DNA of 32,942 bases, taken from Deltaproteobacteria bacterium. GTDB lineage: Bacteria > Desulfobacterota > DSM-4660 > Desulfatiglandales > B25-G16. This document shows positions 17,501 through 25,799 of this stretch, piece by piece. Location of the stretch: assembly GCA_020351915.1 (NCBI GenBank), contig CP070673.1:4371197-4404138 (forward strand), read 5' to 3'. A model generated the notes under the pieces. It saw nothing but the letters and a program-made list of their open reading frames with translations, had not been told where the DNA came from and made no database searches. Numbering within the stretch: position 1 is the stretch's first letter; the number at the start of each line of letters is the position of its first letter. The position numbers were made by a program, and so were the translations under genes.

Positions 17501-17794
17501 TCAGCCACAGATTCACACAGATGAACGCAGATAGGTTTAAATACAAAAAAATAACAAATATTATTTTTAGAGTTTTGTTACTTGAAGACTCGCTCACCTC
17601 CCCGCCTGCCGCTTGCCCGCCGGAAGTATGGCGGATAAATCGGGCAGGGCCTGAGTCCCGCAGAGCGGGACGATGGCGGGCAGGTAAAAATTATTGAAGC
17701 TGGCTTATTATTGAATTTTGGCATAAAATCATAATTCAAAAGACTTGTATATTATAAAAAAAATCAGTGATAATCAGCGTAAATCCGTGGCTGA
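17501..17794. repeat. MITE-like element with imperfect terminal inverted repeats and nested GC-rich palindrome
   Basis: The spacer 17372-18045 (674 bp) contains no gene. Within it, the 32 bases starting TCAGCCACAGATTCACAC at 17501 match the reverse complement of the 32 bases ending at 17794 at 24 positions, with the outermost eight identical (TCAGCCAC). No transposase is encoded. Inside, at about 17605-17685, sits a GC-rich block with a perfect hairpin GTCCCGC-AGA-GCGGGAC (17655-17671) flanked by near-inverted TTGCCCGCC and GGCGGGCAG, quite unlike its AT-rich surroundings, as if one repeat had landed in another. The remaining spacer shows nothing nameable. Confidence 0.55.
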
Positions 17795-18045
17795 TTAGTA
17801 ACAAAAAATTATCCTTTACCCCTACTCCAATATAACCTTCTTGACCCAATACTCCATCTAGGATAATTTCAAGGAGGTCAGTTGTTCGCTGTCAGTTGTG
17901 GGTGGCATCTCTACACACTTAGCACGTTATTACTAATTACGAGATGTGGGATATGCGGCGCAAATCCCCTATCGCGGTATGAAACCCGGACAACTCGACA
18001 AACACAGAAGCCACGGACAAAGGACAACAACTAGATTGCCGTCTT

Positions 18046-18780
18046 ATGGAAAAAGATATTACTGAATTAAAGGAAATCATGACCACCTCTAATAGAGTAA
18101 CCGTGCTTACCGGGGCAGGTATCTCTGCTGAAAGCGGGGTCCCCACCTTCAGAGGCGCTGATGGCATATGGCGGAACCACCAGGTTACCGATGTCGCTAC
18201 ACCGCAAGCATTTGCTAGGGATCCGGAACTGGTGTGGGAATTCTATAACTGGAGAAGGAACCTTCTGAGTAAGGTTACCTTTAATGACGGTCACAAGGCC
18301 CTGGTAAAATTAGAAAATCATGTTCGTGACTTTACGCTCATCACCCAGAATGTTGATGGCCTCCACAGGGAAGCTGGGAGCAAGCGCTTGCTTGAGATTC
18401 ATGGTAATCTATGGGATGTCAAGTGCACCCAATGCGGCCTGCTTACCCTGGATCGGTCTCAGGATATGGGCCGACTGCCTAAATGTACCAAGTGCGAAGG
18501 ACTCCTCAGACCAAATGTTGTCTGGTTCGGCGAATCCCTCGATCCTGATATTTTAGGCAAGGCCTTCGACGCAGCCCGAAATTGTGAGGTCATGCTCATT
18601 GTTGGAACATCTGGCATTGTTCAGCCAGCAGCCTCTCTTTCTCTTCATGCCAAGCAAGGGGGGGCTGTAGTTGCTGAGATCAATCTGGAGAAAACGCCTC
18701 AATCAGGACATATGGATTTTGTCTTAACCGGTAAAGCCGGAGAGATCCTGCCAATGCTGGTCGAGGGCCTAGTCCACTGA
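18046..18780 (+). CDS. cobB: NAD-dependent protein deacylase, class III sirtuin (CobB/SIRT5-like)
   Basis: Cytoplasmic NAD-dependent lysine deacylase, 244 residues, a full sirtuin domain. Visible are LTGAGISAESGVPTFRG (21-37), QNVD (101-104), the catalytic His119 in IHGN, and a zinc site with C127/C130 and C147/C150. Tyr67 and Arg70 in YNWR form the YxxR pair which, in SIRT5 and bacterial class III enzymes, binds acidic acyl groups, so desuccinylase or demalonylase activity is predicted alongside deacetylation. ATG 18046 lacks a good ribosome binding site. An inner ATG at 18079 has AAAGGA upstream but would remove the first helix, so the longer form is kept. It is preceded by the repeat-bearing spacer and followed by a 314-bp spacer before the SAM hydrolase gene. 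Confidence 0.93.
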   Translation: MEKDITELKEIMTTSNRVTVLTGAGISAESGVPTFRGADGIWRNHQVTDVATPQAFARDPELVWEFYNWRRNLLSKVTFNDGHKALVKLENHVRDFTLITQNVDGLHREAGSKRLLEIHGNLWDVKCTQCGLLTLDRSQDMGRLPKCTKCEGLLRPNVVWFGESLDPDILGKAFDAARNCEVMLIVGTSGIVQPAASLSLHAKQGGAVVAEINLEKTPQSGHMDFVLTGKAGEILPMLVEGLVH

Positions 18781-19094
18781 CTTAAAAGTTCTGCTATTGA
18801 TTTTGGCAATCTAGCATGTCTACGAATCGCGATAACCTTAATAAAAATCCGAAATCCTAAACAATATCAAAACCCAAATGTTCCGAATTCTAAACAAAAG
18901 CGCATCGGCACCACGGTTTTTCGTTGGGCATTCTTTTTTCTCTCACAGGACATAAAGATTTGCTCTGCGGGCTCTGTGAACTCGAGCGATCTCCCGCACC
19001 TTACTGCGGTAGAGAGCGGGTGAGAGAAACCCGTGAGTGTCTAAGGTTAGAATAGGTAATCTTGTTTACGAATTACGAAGCAAGGTACTAAGTT
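18781..19094. other. gene-free spacer between sirtuin and SAM hydrolase genes
   Basis: This 314-bp spacer has no coding frame of note. Its first half is AT-rich with degenerate AAATCC/TAAAC phrases. Its second half holds a small CGGGT/ACCCG hairpin near 19017-19033. AAGG nine bases before 19095 is the likely ribosome binding site of the next gene. Confidence 0.4.
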
Positions 19095-19913
19095 ATGGAA
19101 AGACCTTCAGGAATTATTACCATAACCACTGACTTTGGTGAAAGGGACCCCTATGTGGCAATGATGAAGGGGGTCATCCTTTCCATTAATCCAGGTGCGC
19201 GGATAGTGGACATAACCCACCAGGTACCGGCTGGTTCAATTCGAGAGGGGGGTTCAATCATCAAGGAGACCTACCAATACTTTCCCTCGGGAACCGTCCA
19301 TCTGGCAGTGATTGATCCGGGCGTCGGCGGCAAAAGAAGGCCCATCGCTGCGCTGGCCGACAACCATTTCTTTGTCGGTCCCGATAACGGCCTCTTCTGG
19401 CCAATAATAGAAACACAGGAACACAGCGAGGTTATTCATCTTAGTGATAAGATGTACTGGATGCGGGAAATCAGCCCCACGTTTCACGGAAAAGACATCT
19501 TTGCCCCGGTTGCCTCCCATCTGTCAAAGGGAGTAGATCCCTTTCTCTTGGGTGAAAAAATCGACAATCCAACCACGATAGCTGTTCCGCTTCCCCGCAA
19601 AGAGAACAGTGATCTGGTTGGCGAGATCATACGGGCGGATCACTTCGGCAATCTCGTTACCAATATCAGCAGGGAAGAGATCAGTGAATTTCTTGCATCG
19701 AGAGGTTGTGTTATTAAGATTGGGAGTTTGGTTTTGAAGAAAATCAGCACCACCTATGGTGACGTACCAGAAGGTGAGCCGCTTGCACTGATAGGTAGTT
19801 CTAACTTACTGGAGATAGCCATTAACAGGGGTGATGCGGCACATGATCTCGGTGAGAAATGTAAGATAGGTACAAAGGTAACTATACGATTCGCAAATTC
19901 TGCAACTAATTAA
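19095..19913 (+). CDS. SAM hydrolase / S-adenosyl-L-methionine hydroxide adenosyltransferase (DUF62)
   Basis: Member of the DUF62 family, related to fluorinase and chlorinase, which hydrolyses S-adenosylmethionine to adenosine and methionine. At 272 residues it is typical. Motifs in order are ITTDFGERDPYVAMMKG (10-26), AVIDPGVGG (71-79), VGPDNGLFW (94-102), SPTFHGKDIFAPVA and ADHFGNLVTN. The last matches the hydroxide-using branch rather than halogenases, which carry specific substitutions and an extra loop near the halide site. ATG 19095 follows AAGG by nine bases. It converges on the nucleotide-sugar dehydrogenase gene across a 158-bp spacer with an inverted repeat. The physiological purpose of SAM hydrolysis by this family is unsettled. 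Confidence 0.93.
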   Translation: MERPSGIITITTDFGERDPYVAMMKGVILSINPGARIVDITHQVPAGSIREGGSIIKETYQYFPSGTVHLAVIDPGVGGKRRPIAALADNHFFVGPDNGLFWPIIETQEHSEVIHLSDKMYWMREISPTFHGKDIFAPVASHLSKGVDPFLLGEKIDNPTTIAVPLPRKENSDLVGEIIRADHFGNLVTNISREEISEFLASRGCVIKIGSLVLKKISTTYGDVPEGEPLALIGSSNLLEIAINRGDAAHDLGEKCKIGTKVTIRFANSATN

Positions 19914-19962
19914 AATCACAGATCTTTTACTGGTAATTGATTTATGCCATCCGCATGGAATG

Positions 19963-20034
19963 ATGGAATAATGGGCAACAAAAGCGGAAAAGGTCGCATT
20001 TGTGGTTTTTCTTCCTCTAGACCCATGATTCCAT
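19963..20034. repeat. imperfect inverted repeat between convergent genes
   Basis: ATGGAATAATGGG (19963-19975) pairs with CCCATGATTCCAT (20022-20034) at 12 of 13 positions around a 46-base spacer. Looser similarity continues outward. It sits between the SAM hydrolase stop and the dehydrogenase stop, so it may act as a bidirectional transcript end or be a decayed mobile repeat. Confidence 0.45.
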
Positions 20035-20071
20035 TACTCCAATGTTCCAATTGGGGCGAAGCCCCTAACTC

Positions 20072-21703
20072 CTATGCCTTCCTGACCCTTTCCTTTATCC
20101 GTTGTATATGCCCTCTGCCTAAACCCTTGACCTCGCAGCCCAACTCAAAGAACCGTTCTATTTTTCTATCATCCAGAATACCAAAACAGTCTACCACTGC
20201 CAGGGGCTCACCTCCCATAGTGACAATATCATCTGGGTTGAGTTGGAGATATTCCTGGTGCCTGACAGCCAGAACAACTGCATCAGAACCTTTCAGGGCC
20301 TCGGCCAGGGTTGGAAAAATCCTCAGGTCTTTGAGATGTTCCTGGTTTCTGAAAAACCGTGAGCGACTCTCCCCAACTGCCGGATATGTGTCCTGGCTTT
20401 CAAATTCCCACCAGTGCTCCACATAGGGATCATGGACCTTTGTTTCTGCGCCCATCTCGGTGAGCTTCCTCACAATCAGCTCCGAGCCGCTATATCTGGT
20501 ATCTCCAACGTCCTCCCTGTAGGACGCTCCTAGGATTGTTATCTGAGAGGCGGCAACAATTTTGCCCATGTTCCGGAGGGCATCCCTCACCAACTGAGCA
20601 GCGTGGAGTGCCCTGGTATCATTGATATCTATGGCCTTAGGGGTGATGGTGAATATGTCGGTTTCAAAACCGAGCAGGTGCTTGTAAGCCCAAAGTCCGA
20701 GGCCACCATCCTTTGGGAGACAGTACCCACCAATGCCCGGCCCAGGGAATATAATATTGCTGTGCGTGGGCCTCACCTTAATGGCATTGATAACCTTAAT
20801 CAGATCAATTCCGTTAGTTTCGGCAAAAAGGCTCCACTCATCTAAAAAGGCAAGGAGTGTAGCCCTATAGCTATTCTCTACAATCTTACATGCCTCGCTC
20901 TCAATAGGTCTCTCGAGAACCGTTAGTGGATAGTTTTCAACATCGATAACCTCGTTCAAGAACCTGACTACCTTATCCTCACTCTGTTTATTGATACCAC
21001 TACAGACCCGCCAAAAATTGCGAATGGATTTTACATAATCTCGCCCCGGCATCACCCGCTCAAAAGAGTGGGCGATAAGAGGTTCGCCTTCAATTCCTCT
21101 CTTTTTGAAACCCATCTTGATGATGGGATAGGCGATATACTCGGTTGTTCCTGGAGGCACCGTTGTCTCGATCAGGACAAGACACGTGGGTTCAATGAGG
21201 GTACCGATGATCTTGAAACTTTCCTCAAGAGCGCCTATTTCAGCGTGGCCACTATGAAGATTTCCGAGCTCTTCTTTTATGAAATCGCACTGGACATCAA
21301 GCACCAGAACGTCTGCCAACTTTAAGGCATCGTATGAATAGGTAGCTGTTAAGGTTTTTTTCTCTCTAACGCCGCGCTCTATTAATTGTTGCACAGTCGG
21401 ATCTTCAGCACTCACCGGGGAAATCCCCTTATTAAATAAGGGAATCTTCCAAAAGCTTCGGGTACTTGGTCTCTGCATGCCGATCACGAATTTATTAGGC
21501 TCTCCTGTGTCTTTATCCGCACTATCTGCCACAACTGCCGCCATAACCGCGCCAACAAAGCCGAGGCCCATAACAACAACTATTTCCCTTCCCTTTTCCC
21601 TCTCTCTTTTTGTGATTTCAGAGAGTCTCTTATATTCGCTCTCGTAGTCATCTTGCTGGGGGAGGGCAAATTTCTCTCCGTCTGGACTAATTGAATACTC
21701 CAC
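20072..21703 (-). CDS. nucleotide-sugar (UDP-glucose/UDP-ManNAc type) dehydrogenase, long form
   Basis: NAD-dependent four-electron dehydrogenase family that oxidises the C6 hydroxyl of a UDP-sugar to a carboxylate. The Rossmann motif VMGLGFVGAVMAA is at 44-56 and the catalytic Cys328 lies in GPGIGGYCLPKDGG. A central ESEACKIVENSYRATLLAFLDEW helix and a C-terminal UDP-binding domain (ASYREDVGDTRYSGSELIV) are clear. GTG 21703 has AAAGGGG five bases upstream. At 543 residues it is about 100 longer than usual: roughly 40 residues precede the Rossmann fold and there are further insertions in the first and last domains. No glycosyltransferase or epimerase genes are nearby, so the sugar substrate is unknown. 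Family membership is firm. Confidence 0.88.
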   Translation of the reverse strand: MEYSISPDGEKFALPQQDDYESEYKRLSEITKREREKGREIVVVMGLGFVGAVMAAVVADSADKDTGEPNKFVIGMQRPSTRSFWKIPLFNKGISPVSAEDPTVQQLIERGVREKKTLTATYSYDALKLADVLVLDVQCDFIKEELGNLHSGHAEIGALEESFKIIGTLIEPTCLVLIETTVPPGTTEYIAYPIIKMGFKKRGIEGEPLIAHSFERVMPGRDYVKSIRNFWRVCSGINKQSEDKVVRFLNEVIDVENYPLTVLERPIESEACKIVENSYRATLLAFLDEWSLFAETNGIDLIKVINAIKVRPTHSNIIFPGPGIGGYCLPKDGGLGLWAYKHLLGFETDIFTITPKAIDINDTRALHAAQLVRDALRNMGKIVAASQITILGASYREDVGDTRYSGSELIVRKLTEMGAETKVHDPYVEHWWEFESQDTYPAVGESRSRFFRNQEHLKDLRIFPTLAEALKGSDAVVLAVRHQEYLQLNPDDIVTMGGEPLAVVDCFGILDDRKIERFFELGCEVKGLGRGHIQRIKERVRKA

Positions 21704-21969
21704 GATAACCCCTTTGTCTTTAGATTCAACCGATCACAGGGTGATCATATTTACTAGGCAAATACCAGGGAAGAATTACATAAAACTCAAATTCCAAAAC
21801 CCAAATGCCAAATCAAACCCAAATGGCTAAATGGCAAAATCTTCTTTGAAGTGATTTGACCTTGGGACTTTGACATTCATTTGAAATTTGGGCTTTGACA
21901 TTTGACATGAATAATTGACCTCTATACCCCACTGCTCTGTAACCTATTACATTGTAAGCCTTTTCGCAA

Positions 21970-22659
21970 TTATTCAACTTGCCCTATTTTCCGTATCAGC
22001 TCTTTGGTGACCTCTTCAACGCTCCCTCTTCCATCCACTTCAACAACAGCTGGAATACCGTCCCTCTTTGACAAGTCCTTGAAGTATTCTACTGCAGCGC
22101 GAGTGCCGCTTTTAGTATCGTAGTAAATACCATGTCTCTGATCAATTGCCGTCTCGTCCTGGTCATCATCCCGTTTCCTCAATTCCCCACCACATACCCT
22201 GCACCTATCGCTATCTGGTTTGATGGCCTCAATATTGATGTTGTTCGGATGATTGTTGTCGTTCACACAGAGCCTCCGGCCCATGATCCTCTTTTTTGCA
22301 ATTTCGCGCTCCAGGATGATTTCAATGAGTACATCTGCCCTGATACCCTCCTTGGCCAGGGCCTCATTCAGCCTGACAGCCTGGTTAAGATTTCGTGGAA
22401 ACCCATCCAAAAGCCAGCCTGACGCGCAATCTTCCTCTTTAAGCCGATTAAGAACCATGGGAATGGTTATATCGTCAGGCACCAGTTCTCCCTTATCTAT
22501 GTAAACCTTGGCCTTGTTCCCGAGTTCCGTTCCCTTTGATATATTCTCCCTAAATATGGCTCCTGTTTCAATATGGGGTACGCCATATTTTTCTTTTATG
22601 ATTGCTCCCTGAGTTCCCTTTCCGCTCCCGTTCGGTCCAAAAAAAAGCACGTTCATCAT
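21970..22659 (-). CDS. adk: adenylate kinase
   Basis: Cytoplasmic enzyme converting ATP plus AMP to two ADP. It is 229 residues with P-loop GPNGSGKGTQ (8-17), AMP-binding segment ETGAIFRENI (31-40), DGFPRN (85-90) and a long LID starting GRRLC. The LID metal site appears as C131, D134, C153 and C156, so one of the four cysteines of zinc-type adenylate kinases is replaced by Asp; the LID is also stretched by about eight residues. The usual GD in the AMP site reads GA (33-34). Its ATG follows directly on the thioesterase TAA with a GGGGGGAG ribosome binding site inside that gene, so the two are translationally coupled. A second, ribosomal-operon adk elsewhere in the genome is possible. Confidence 0.92.
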   Translation of the reverse strand: MMNVLFFGPNGSGKGTQGAIIKEKYGVPHIETGAIFRENISKGTELGNKAKVYIDKGELVPDDITIPMVLNRLKEEDCASGWLLDGFPRNLNQAVRLNEALAKEGIRADVLIEIILEREIAKKRIMGRRLCVNDNNHPNNINIEAIKPDSDRCRVCGGELRKRDDDQDETAIDQRHGIYYDTKSGTRAAVEYFKDLSKRDGIPAVVEVDGRGSVEEVTKELIRKIGQVE

Positions 22660-23058
22660 TTAGTCTCCCCCCAATATACTAAGCAGAAAATCAGGAAACC
22701 GCACTATCCGGTCATTTCTATCTAAACAGGCATGGATTGTATAGCCCTGGACGATTATGTCCTCCTCTCTGCATATGGTATAATCAAACCTGCTGCTAGC
22801 CCTTTTTACGAAACCAATCACAGTCTCAATGGTTAACAGATCGTCATACCGAGCGGGTCTAGTGTACTTCACGTATGCTTCGGTTGTGGGTAAAAAGAAT
22901 CCTTTGTCCTCAACTTCCCTGTATGTTAAGCCCTGCTCCCGTAACAACTCTGTTCTCCCGATCTCAAAGAGCCTGAGGTAGTTTGAGTAGTAAACTATGG
23001 CCATTGAGTCGCAGTCACCATAGATAACCCTGTAATAGGTGACATTCTTCTTTTTCAT
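22660..23058 (-). CDS. acyl-CoA thioesterase, YbgC/4-hydroxybenzoyl-CoA thioesterase family
   Basis: Small hot-dog-fold thioesterase of 132 residues that hydrolyses an acyl-CoA or aroyl-CoA thioester. The family motif appears as VIYGDCDSMAIVYYSNYLRLFE (11-32), with Asp17 at the position of the catalytic aspartate and the Y-x-x-Y-L-R-x-F-E helix behind it. The second half contains the usual KYTRPARYDDLLTIET strand. ATG 23058 is preceded by AAGGGAG five bases upstream. It abuts adk with no spacer and lies 97 bp after the phosphoglycerate-mutase-like gene. YbgC homologues often pair with tol-pal genes, which are not seen here. The natural substrate is open. Confidence 0.9.
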   Translation of the reverse strand: MKKKNVTYYRVIYGDCDSMAIVYYSNYLRLFEIGRTELLREQGLTYREVEDKGFFLPTTEAYVKYTRPARYDDLLTIETVIGFVKRASSRFDYTICREEDIIVQGYTIHACLDRNDRIVRFPDFLLSILGGD

Positions 23059-23155
23059 TCAGCTCCCTTTTTATAAGTCTTGCCAATTCAGCCTTTAACG
23101 CTTACTGGGTCTCGATAACCATGACTCGGATCAGGCAGTGGGAAACACGGAAGCA

Positions 23156-24379
23156 TCACGCTTCAAAAAAGAACGCTTTTACCAACTCATGACCGCTCTC
23201 AAACATAAGTCCGCTCTCCTTTGCCGATGGTTCTGTAAATGGACGGCCTGCCGGTACTGACGCAATCTCATTTTTACTCGCCCAAGCGAAAGGAGTCGGC
23301 TCACCGGTATGGGTCCTTTTTGTAATGGGTGTTAGATGGTCACTAACGACCATAATCCGGTAATCCTCAAAAACCTTTAACCCCTCAACAATAATCCCCA
23401 CCACCTTCTGATCAAAATTTTCAATGGCCTGTATCTTCTCTTCGTAGTCACCATGGTGGCTCGCCTCGTCGGGTGCTTCCACATGAACAAAGATGAAATC
23501 AAGGCTCGCAAGTCCTTTCAGTGCCGCTTCGGCCTTGCCTTGGTAGTTGGTATTCAGGTAACCAGTTGCCCCCTTTACATGGATGGGGACAAACCCAGCA
23601 TAAACACCTATGCCCTTCAGTAGATCCACAGCGGAGATGATACCACCGCTCAGACTGTATCTGTCGCTAAATAGGGGTAGCTTTGGTGCCTTTCCCTGTC
23701 CCCATAACCAGATGGAGTTGGCCTCCCCTAAGCCCGCTCGCCTTCGCTCCACGTTGATCGGGTGCTCTTTCAGAATCTCCCATGAACGCCGAATCAGTTT
23801 AGGCACAGGGTTGTTTGAGGAGTTATTTAGGTAAGGGGCCATGCATTGTCCAAGGACATTGTGGGGCGGAATGGTGACGGCATTCTCAGGGCCATTTTCC
23901 CATAAAAGGAGATGTCGGTAGGCCACACCTGGGTAGAGCTCAATCCCGGGAAGTTGGAACTCCTTCTTTAAATCCTCGACGATCTGTACCGCCTCTTCTG
24001 TGGAAATATCTCCGGCACTATGGCTCATCATAACAATTTCACCATCCCCTCGCCAATTCAGGCTGACCAGATTCATTCTAAAAGCCACCTGGTTTGGTCT
24101 CAAGGCGATGCCCATGCTGGCAGCCTCCAGAGGAGCGCGTCCGGTATGGTATTTTCGGGGATCGTATCCCAAAAGAGAGAGATTGGCTATATCGCTGCCT
24201 GGTTCCATACCCTCTGGTATGGTTCTTACTAGGCCGACCCCGCAGGCGGCTATACGAGCCATATGGGGTGTCTCTGCTACCTCTAGAGGTGTTTTCCCAC
24301 CGAGTTCTTTCAGGGGGTAATCGGCCATCCCGTCACCAACCAGAAGGACATATTTTTTTGCTTTATAATCTCTCGCCAT
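23156..24379 (-). CDS. ApgM-family phosphoglycerate mutase-like protein, proposed homoserine kinase
   Basis: Alkaline-phosphatase-superfamily protein of 407 residues, of the archaeal-type cofactor-independent phosphoglycerate mutase family. Metal-binding LLVGDGMADYP (about 12-22) opens the protein; the nucleophile is Ser62 in PGSDIANLSLLGYDP; C-terminal metal ligands lie in HVEAPDEASHHGD and VVSDHLTP. ATG 24379 is chosen because AAGGGA lies seven bases upstream; the ATG at 24397 lacks a site. A subfamily of these proteins encoded beside threonine-pathway genes has been annotated as a proposed homoserine kinase replacing ThrB. Here homoserine dehydrogenase lies immediately upstream in the same direction (92 bp), so homoserine phosphorylation is the better guess, with phosphoglycerate mutase as alternative. 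Confidence 0.85.
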   Translation of the reverse strand: MARDYKAKKYVLLVGDGMADYPLKELGGKTPLEVAETPHMARIAACGVGLVRTIPEGMEPGSDIANLSLLGYDPRKYHTGRAPLEAASMGIALRPNQVAFRMNLVSLNWRGDGEIVMMSHSAGDISTEEAVQIVEDLKKEFQLPGIELYPGVAYRHLLLWENGPENAVTIPPHNVLGQCMAPYLNNSSNNPVPKLIRRSWEILKEHPINVERRRAGLGEANSIWLWGQGKAPKLPLFSDRYSLSGGIISAVDLLKGIGVYAGFVPIHVKGATGYLNTNYQGKAEAALKGLASLDFIFVHVEAPDEASHHGDYEEKIQAIENFDQKVVGIIVEGLKVFEDYRIMVVSDHLTPITKRTHTGEPTPFAWASKNEIASVPAGRPFTEPSAKESGLMFESGHELVKAFFFEA

Positions 24380-24471
24380 AAGGATATCCCTTGTCATTTG
24401 TCACTAGCCATTTGTCAGTTAGAACTCGATTTCTTCAATCGGCAATTGGCAATCGAAATTTGAAAATTCCT

Positions 24472-25785
24472 TCAGATACCTGTCTTTCTTTCCACCCTAA
24501 AGAGGACCGTCTTTTCAGTTACTACGTCCAGCTTATCGATGATCTCAAGGGATTTTCTGACATCCCTCTCCTTTGCCTCGTGGGTGAGCATTACTACAGG
24601 CACAGACCCATGTGCCTCTCTCGCTTTTTGAATAACGGAGGCGATGCTGATATTGTTGGCACCCAGAACTCCAGATATCTTAGAGAGTACCCCAGGTCTG
24701 TCTACTGCTGAAAATCGAAAATAATAATCAGTACTTACCTGATCCATAGGTCTCAGAGATAGCTCTGTAGCGGGAGAGCGCGCAAAAGAGAGCGGTGAAA
24801 CCCGCCGTGAAATGCCTTTTACTTGATTTCTGGCTATATCCATTATATCAGACACAACGGCACTGCCTGTGGGTCTCTTACCGGCACCAAGCCCGTAGAA
24901 GAGGGTAGGCCCGACAAAATCACCTTCGATATACACGGCATTATAAGCCTCATTAACGTTTGCCAGGATATGATCCAGGGGAACAAAGGCTGGGTGCAAT
25001 CTGGCCTCGATCTGTCCATCCACCTTTCTTGCAATTGCCAATAATTTCACGCAATAGCCAAACTCACCGGCGAACCTTATATCCTCAGGAGAGATCTTGT
25101 CGATCCCTTCCTTATAAACATCCTCATATCTACAAGGGTAGCCAAAGACAAGAGAGACCATTATAGTCAGTTTATGGGCAGCATCGCTTCCATCGATATC
25201 CAGACTGGGATCTGCTTCTGCATAGCCCAGCCTCTGTGCTAGTGACAGTGCCTCATCAAAGGAAAGTCCTTCCTCCGCCATCCTGGTCAGAATATAGTTT
25301 GACGTTCCATTCAAAATAGCCAGTACTGCCTCAATCTGGTTTGCAGCCAGGCCCTCTCTCAAGGCCCTAATGATAGGGATACCTCCGGCTACGCTCGCCT
25401 CAAAGGCAATGTCAACCCCGCACCGTTCGGCTGCCTCAAACAATTGCTTGCCATATTGGGCAATGAGCGCCTTATTCGCCGTAACCACGTGTTTACCTCT
25501 CTCCATGGCCATTGAGATAAATTCCATGGCCTGATCACAGCCCCCAATCAGTTCAACAACTACATCTATCTCCGGATCATCGATTATCTCCATTGCATCA
25601 GCAGTAAGCAAGGCGGGATCTACCTCTACTCCGCGATCAGAATGAATATCCAGATCTGCGATCTTCTTTAATACAATCGCCGCACCAACCCTATCCTCTA
25701 TCAATTCCTGGTTATGAACCAGGACCTCCACCATACCAGCCCCCACTGTTCCGAAGCCAATCAAGCCGACCTTTACCTGAGGCAT
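24472..25785 (-). CDS. hom: homoserine dehydrogenase with C-terminal ACT domain
   Basis: NAD(P)-dependent reduction of aspartate semialdehyde to homoserine, the branch point to threonine and methionine. It is 437 residues, standard for the ACT-bearing form. The Rossmann motif GLIGFGTVGAG is at 7-17. The catalytic domain shows ASVAGGIPIIRAL, AILNGTSNYIL and GYAEADPSLDIDGSDAAHKL. The last 80 residues form an ACT domain (FRFSAVDRPGVLSKISGVLG), which usually gives feedback inhibition by threonine. ATG 25785 has GGGGAG nine bases upstream. It starts 14 bp after the aminotransferase gene and precedes the ApgM-like gene, making a compact threonine-pathway cluster. Confidence 0.96.
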   Translation of the reverse strand: MPQVKVGLIGFGTVGAGMVEVLVHNQELIEDRVGAAIVLKKIADLDIHSDRGVEVDPALLTADAMEIIDDPEIDVVVELIGGCDQAMEFISMAMERGKHVVTANKALIAQYGKQLFEAAERCGVDIAFEASVAGGIPIIRALREGLAANQIEAVLAILNGTSNYILTRMAEEGLSFDEALSLAQRLGYAEADPSLDIDGSDAAHKLTIMVSLVFGYPCRYEDVYKEGIDKISPEDIRFAGEFGYCVKLLAIARKVDGQIEARLHPAFVPLDHILANVNEAYNAVYIEGDFVGPTLFYGLGAGKRPTGSAVVSDIMDIARNQVKGISRRVSPLSFARSPATELSLRPMDQVSTDYYFRFSAVDRPGVLSKISGVLGANNISIASVIQKAREAHGSVPVVMLTHEAKERDVRKSLEIIDKLDVVTEKTVLFRVERKTGI

Positions 25786-25799
25786 CGCTTTTTTCTCCC

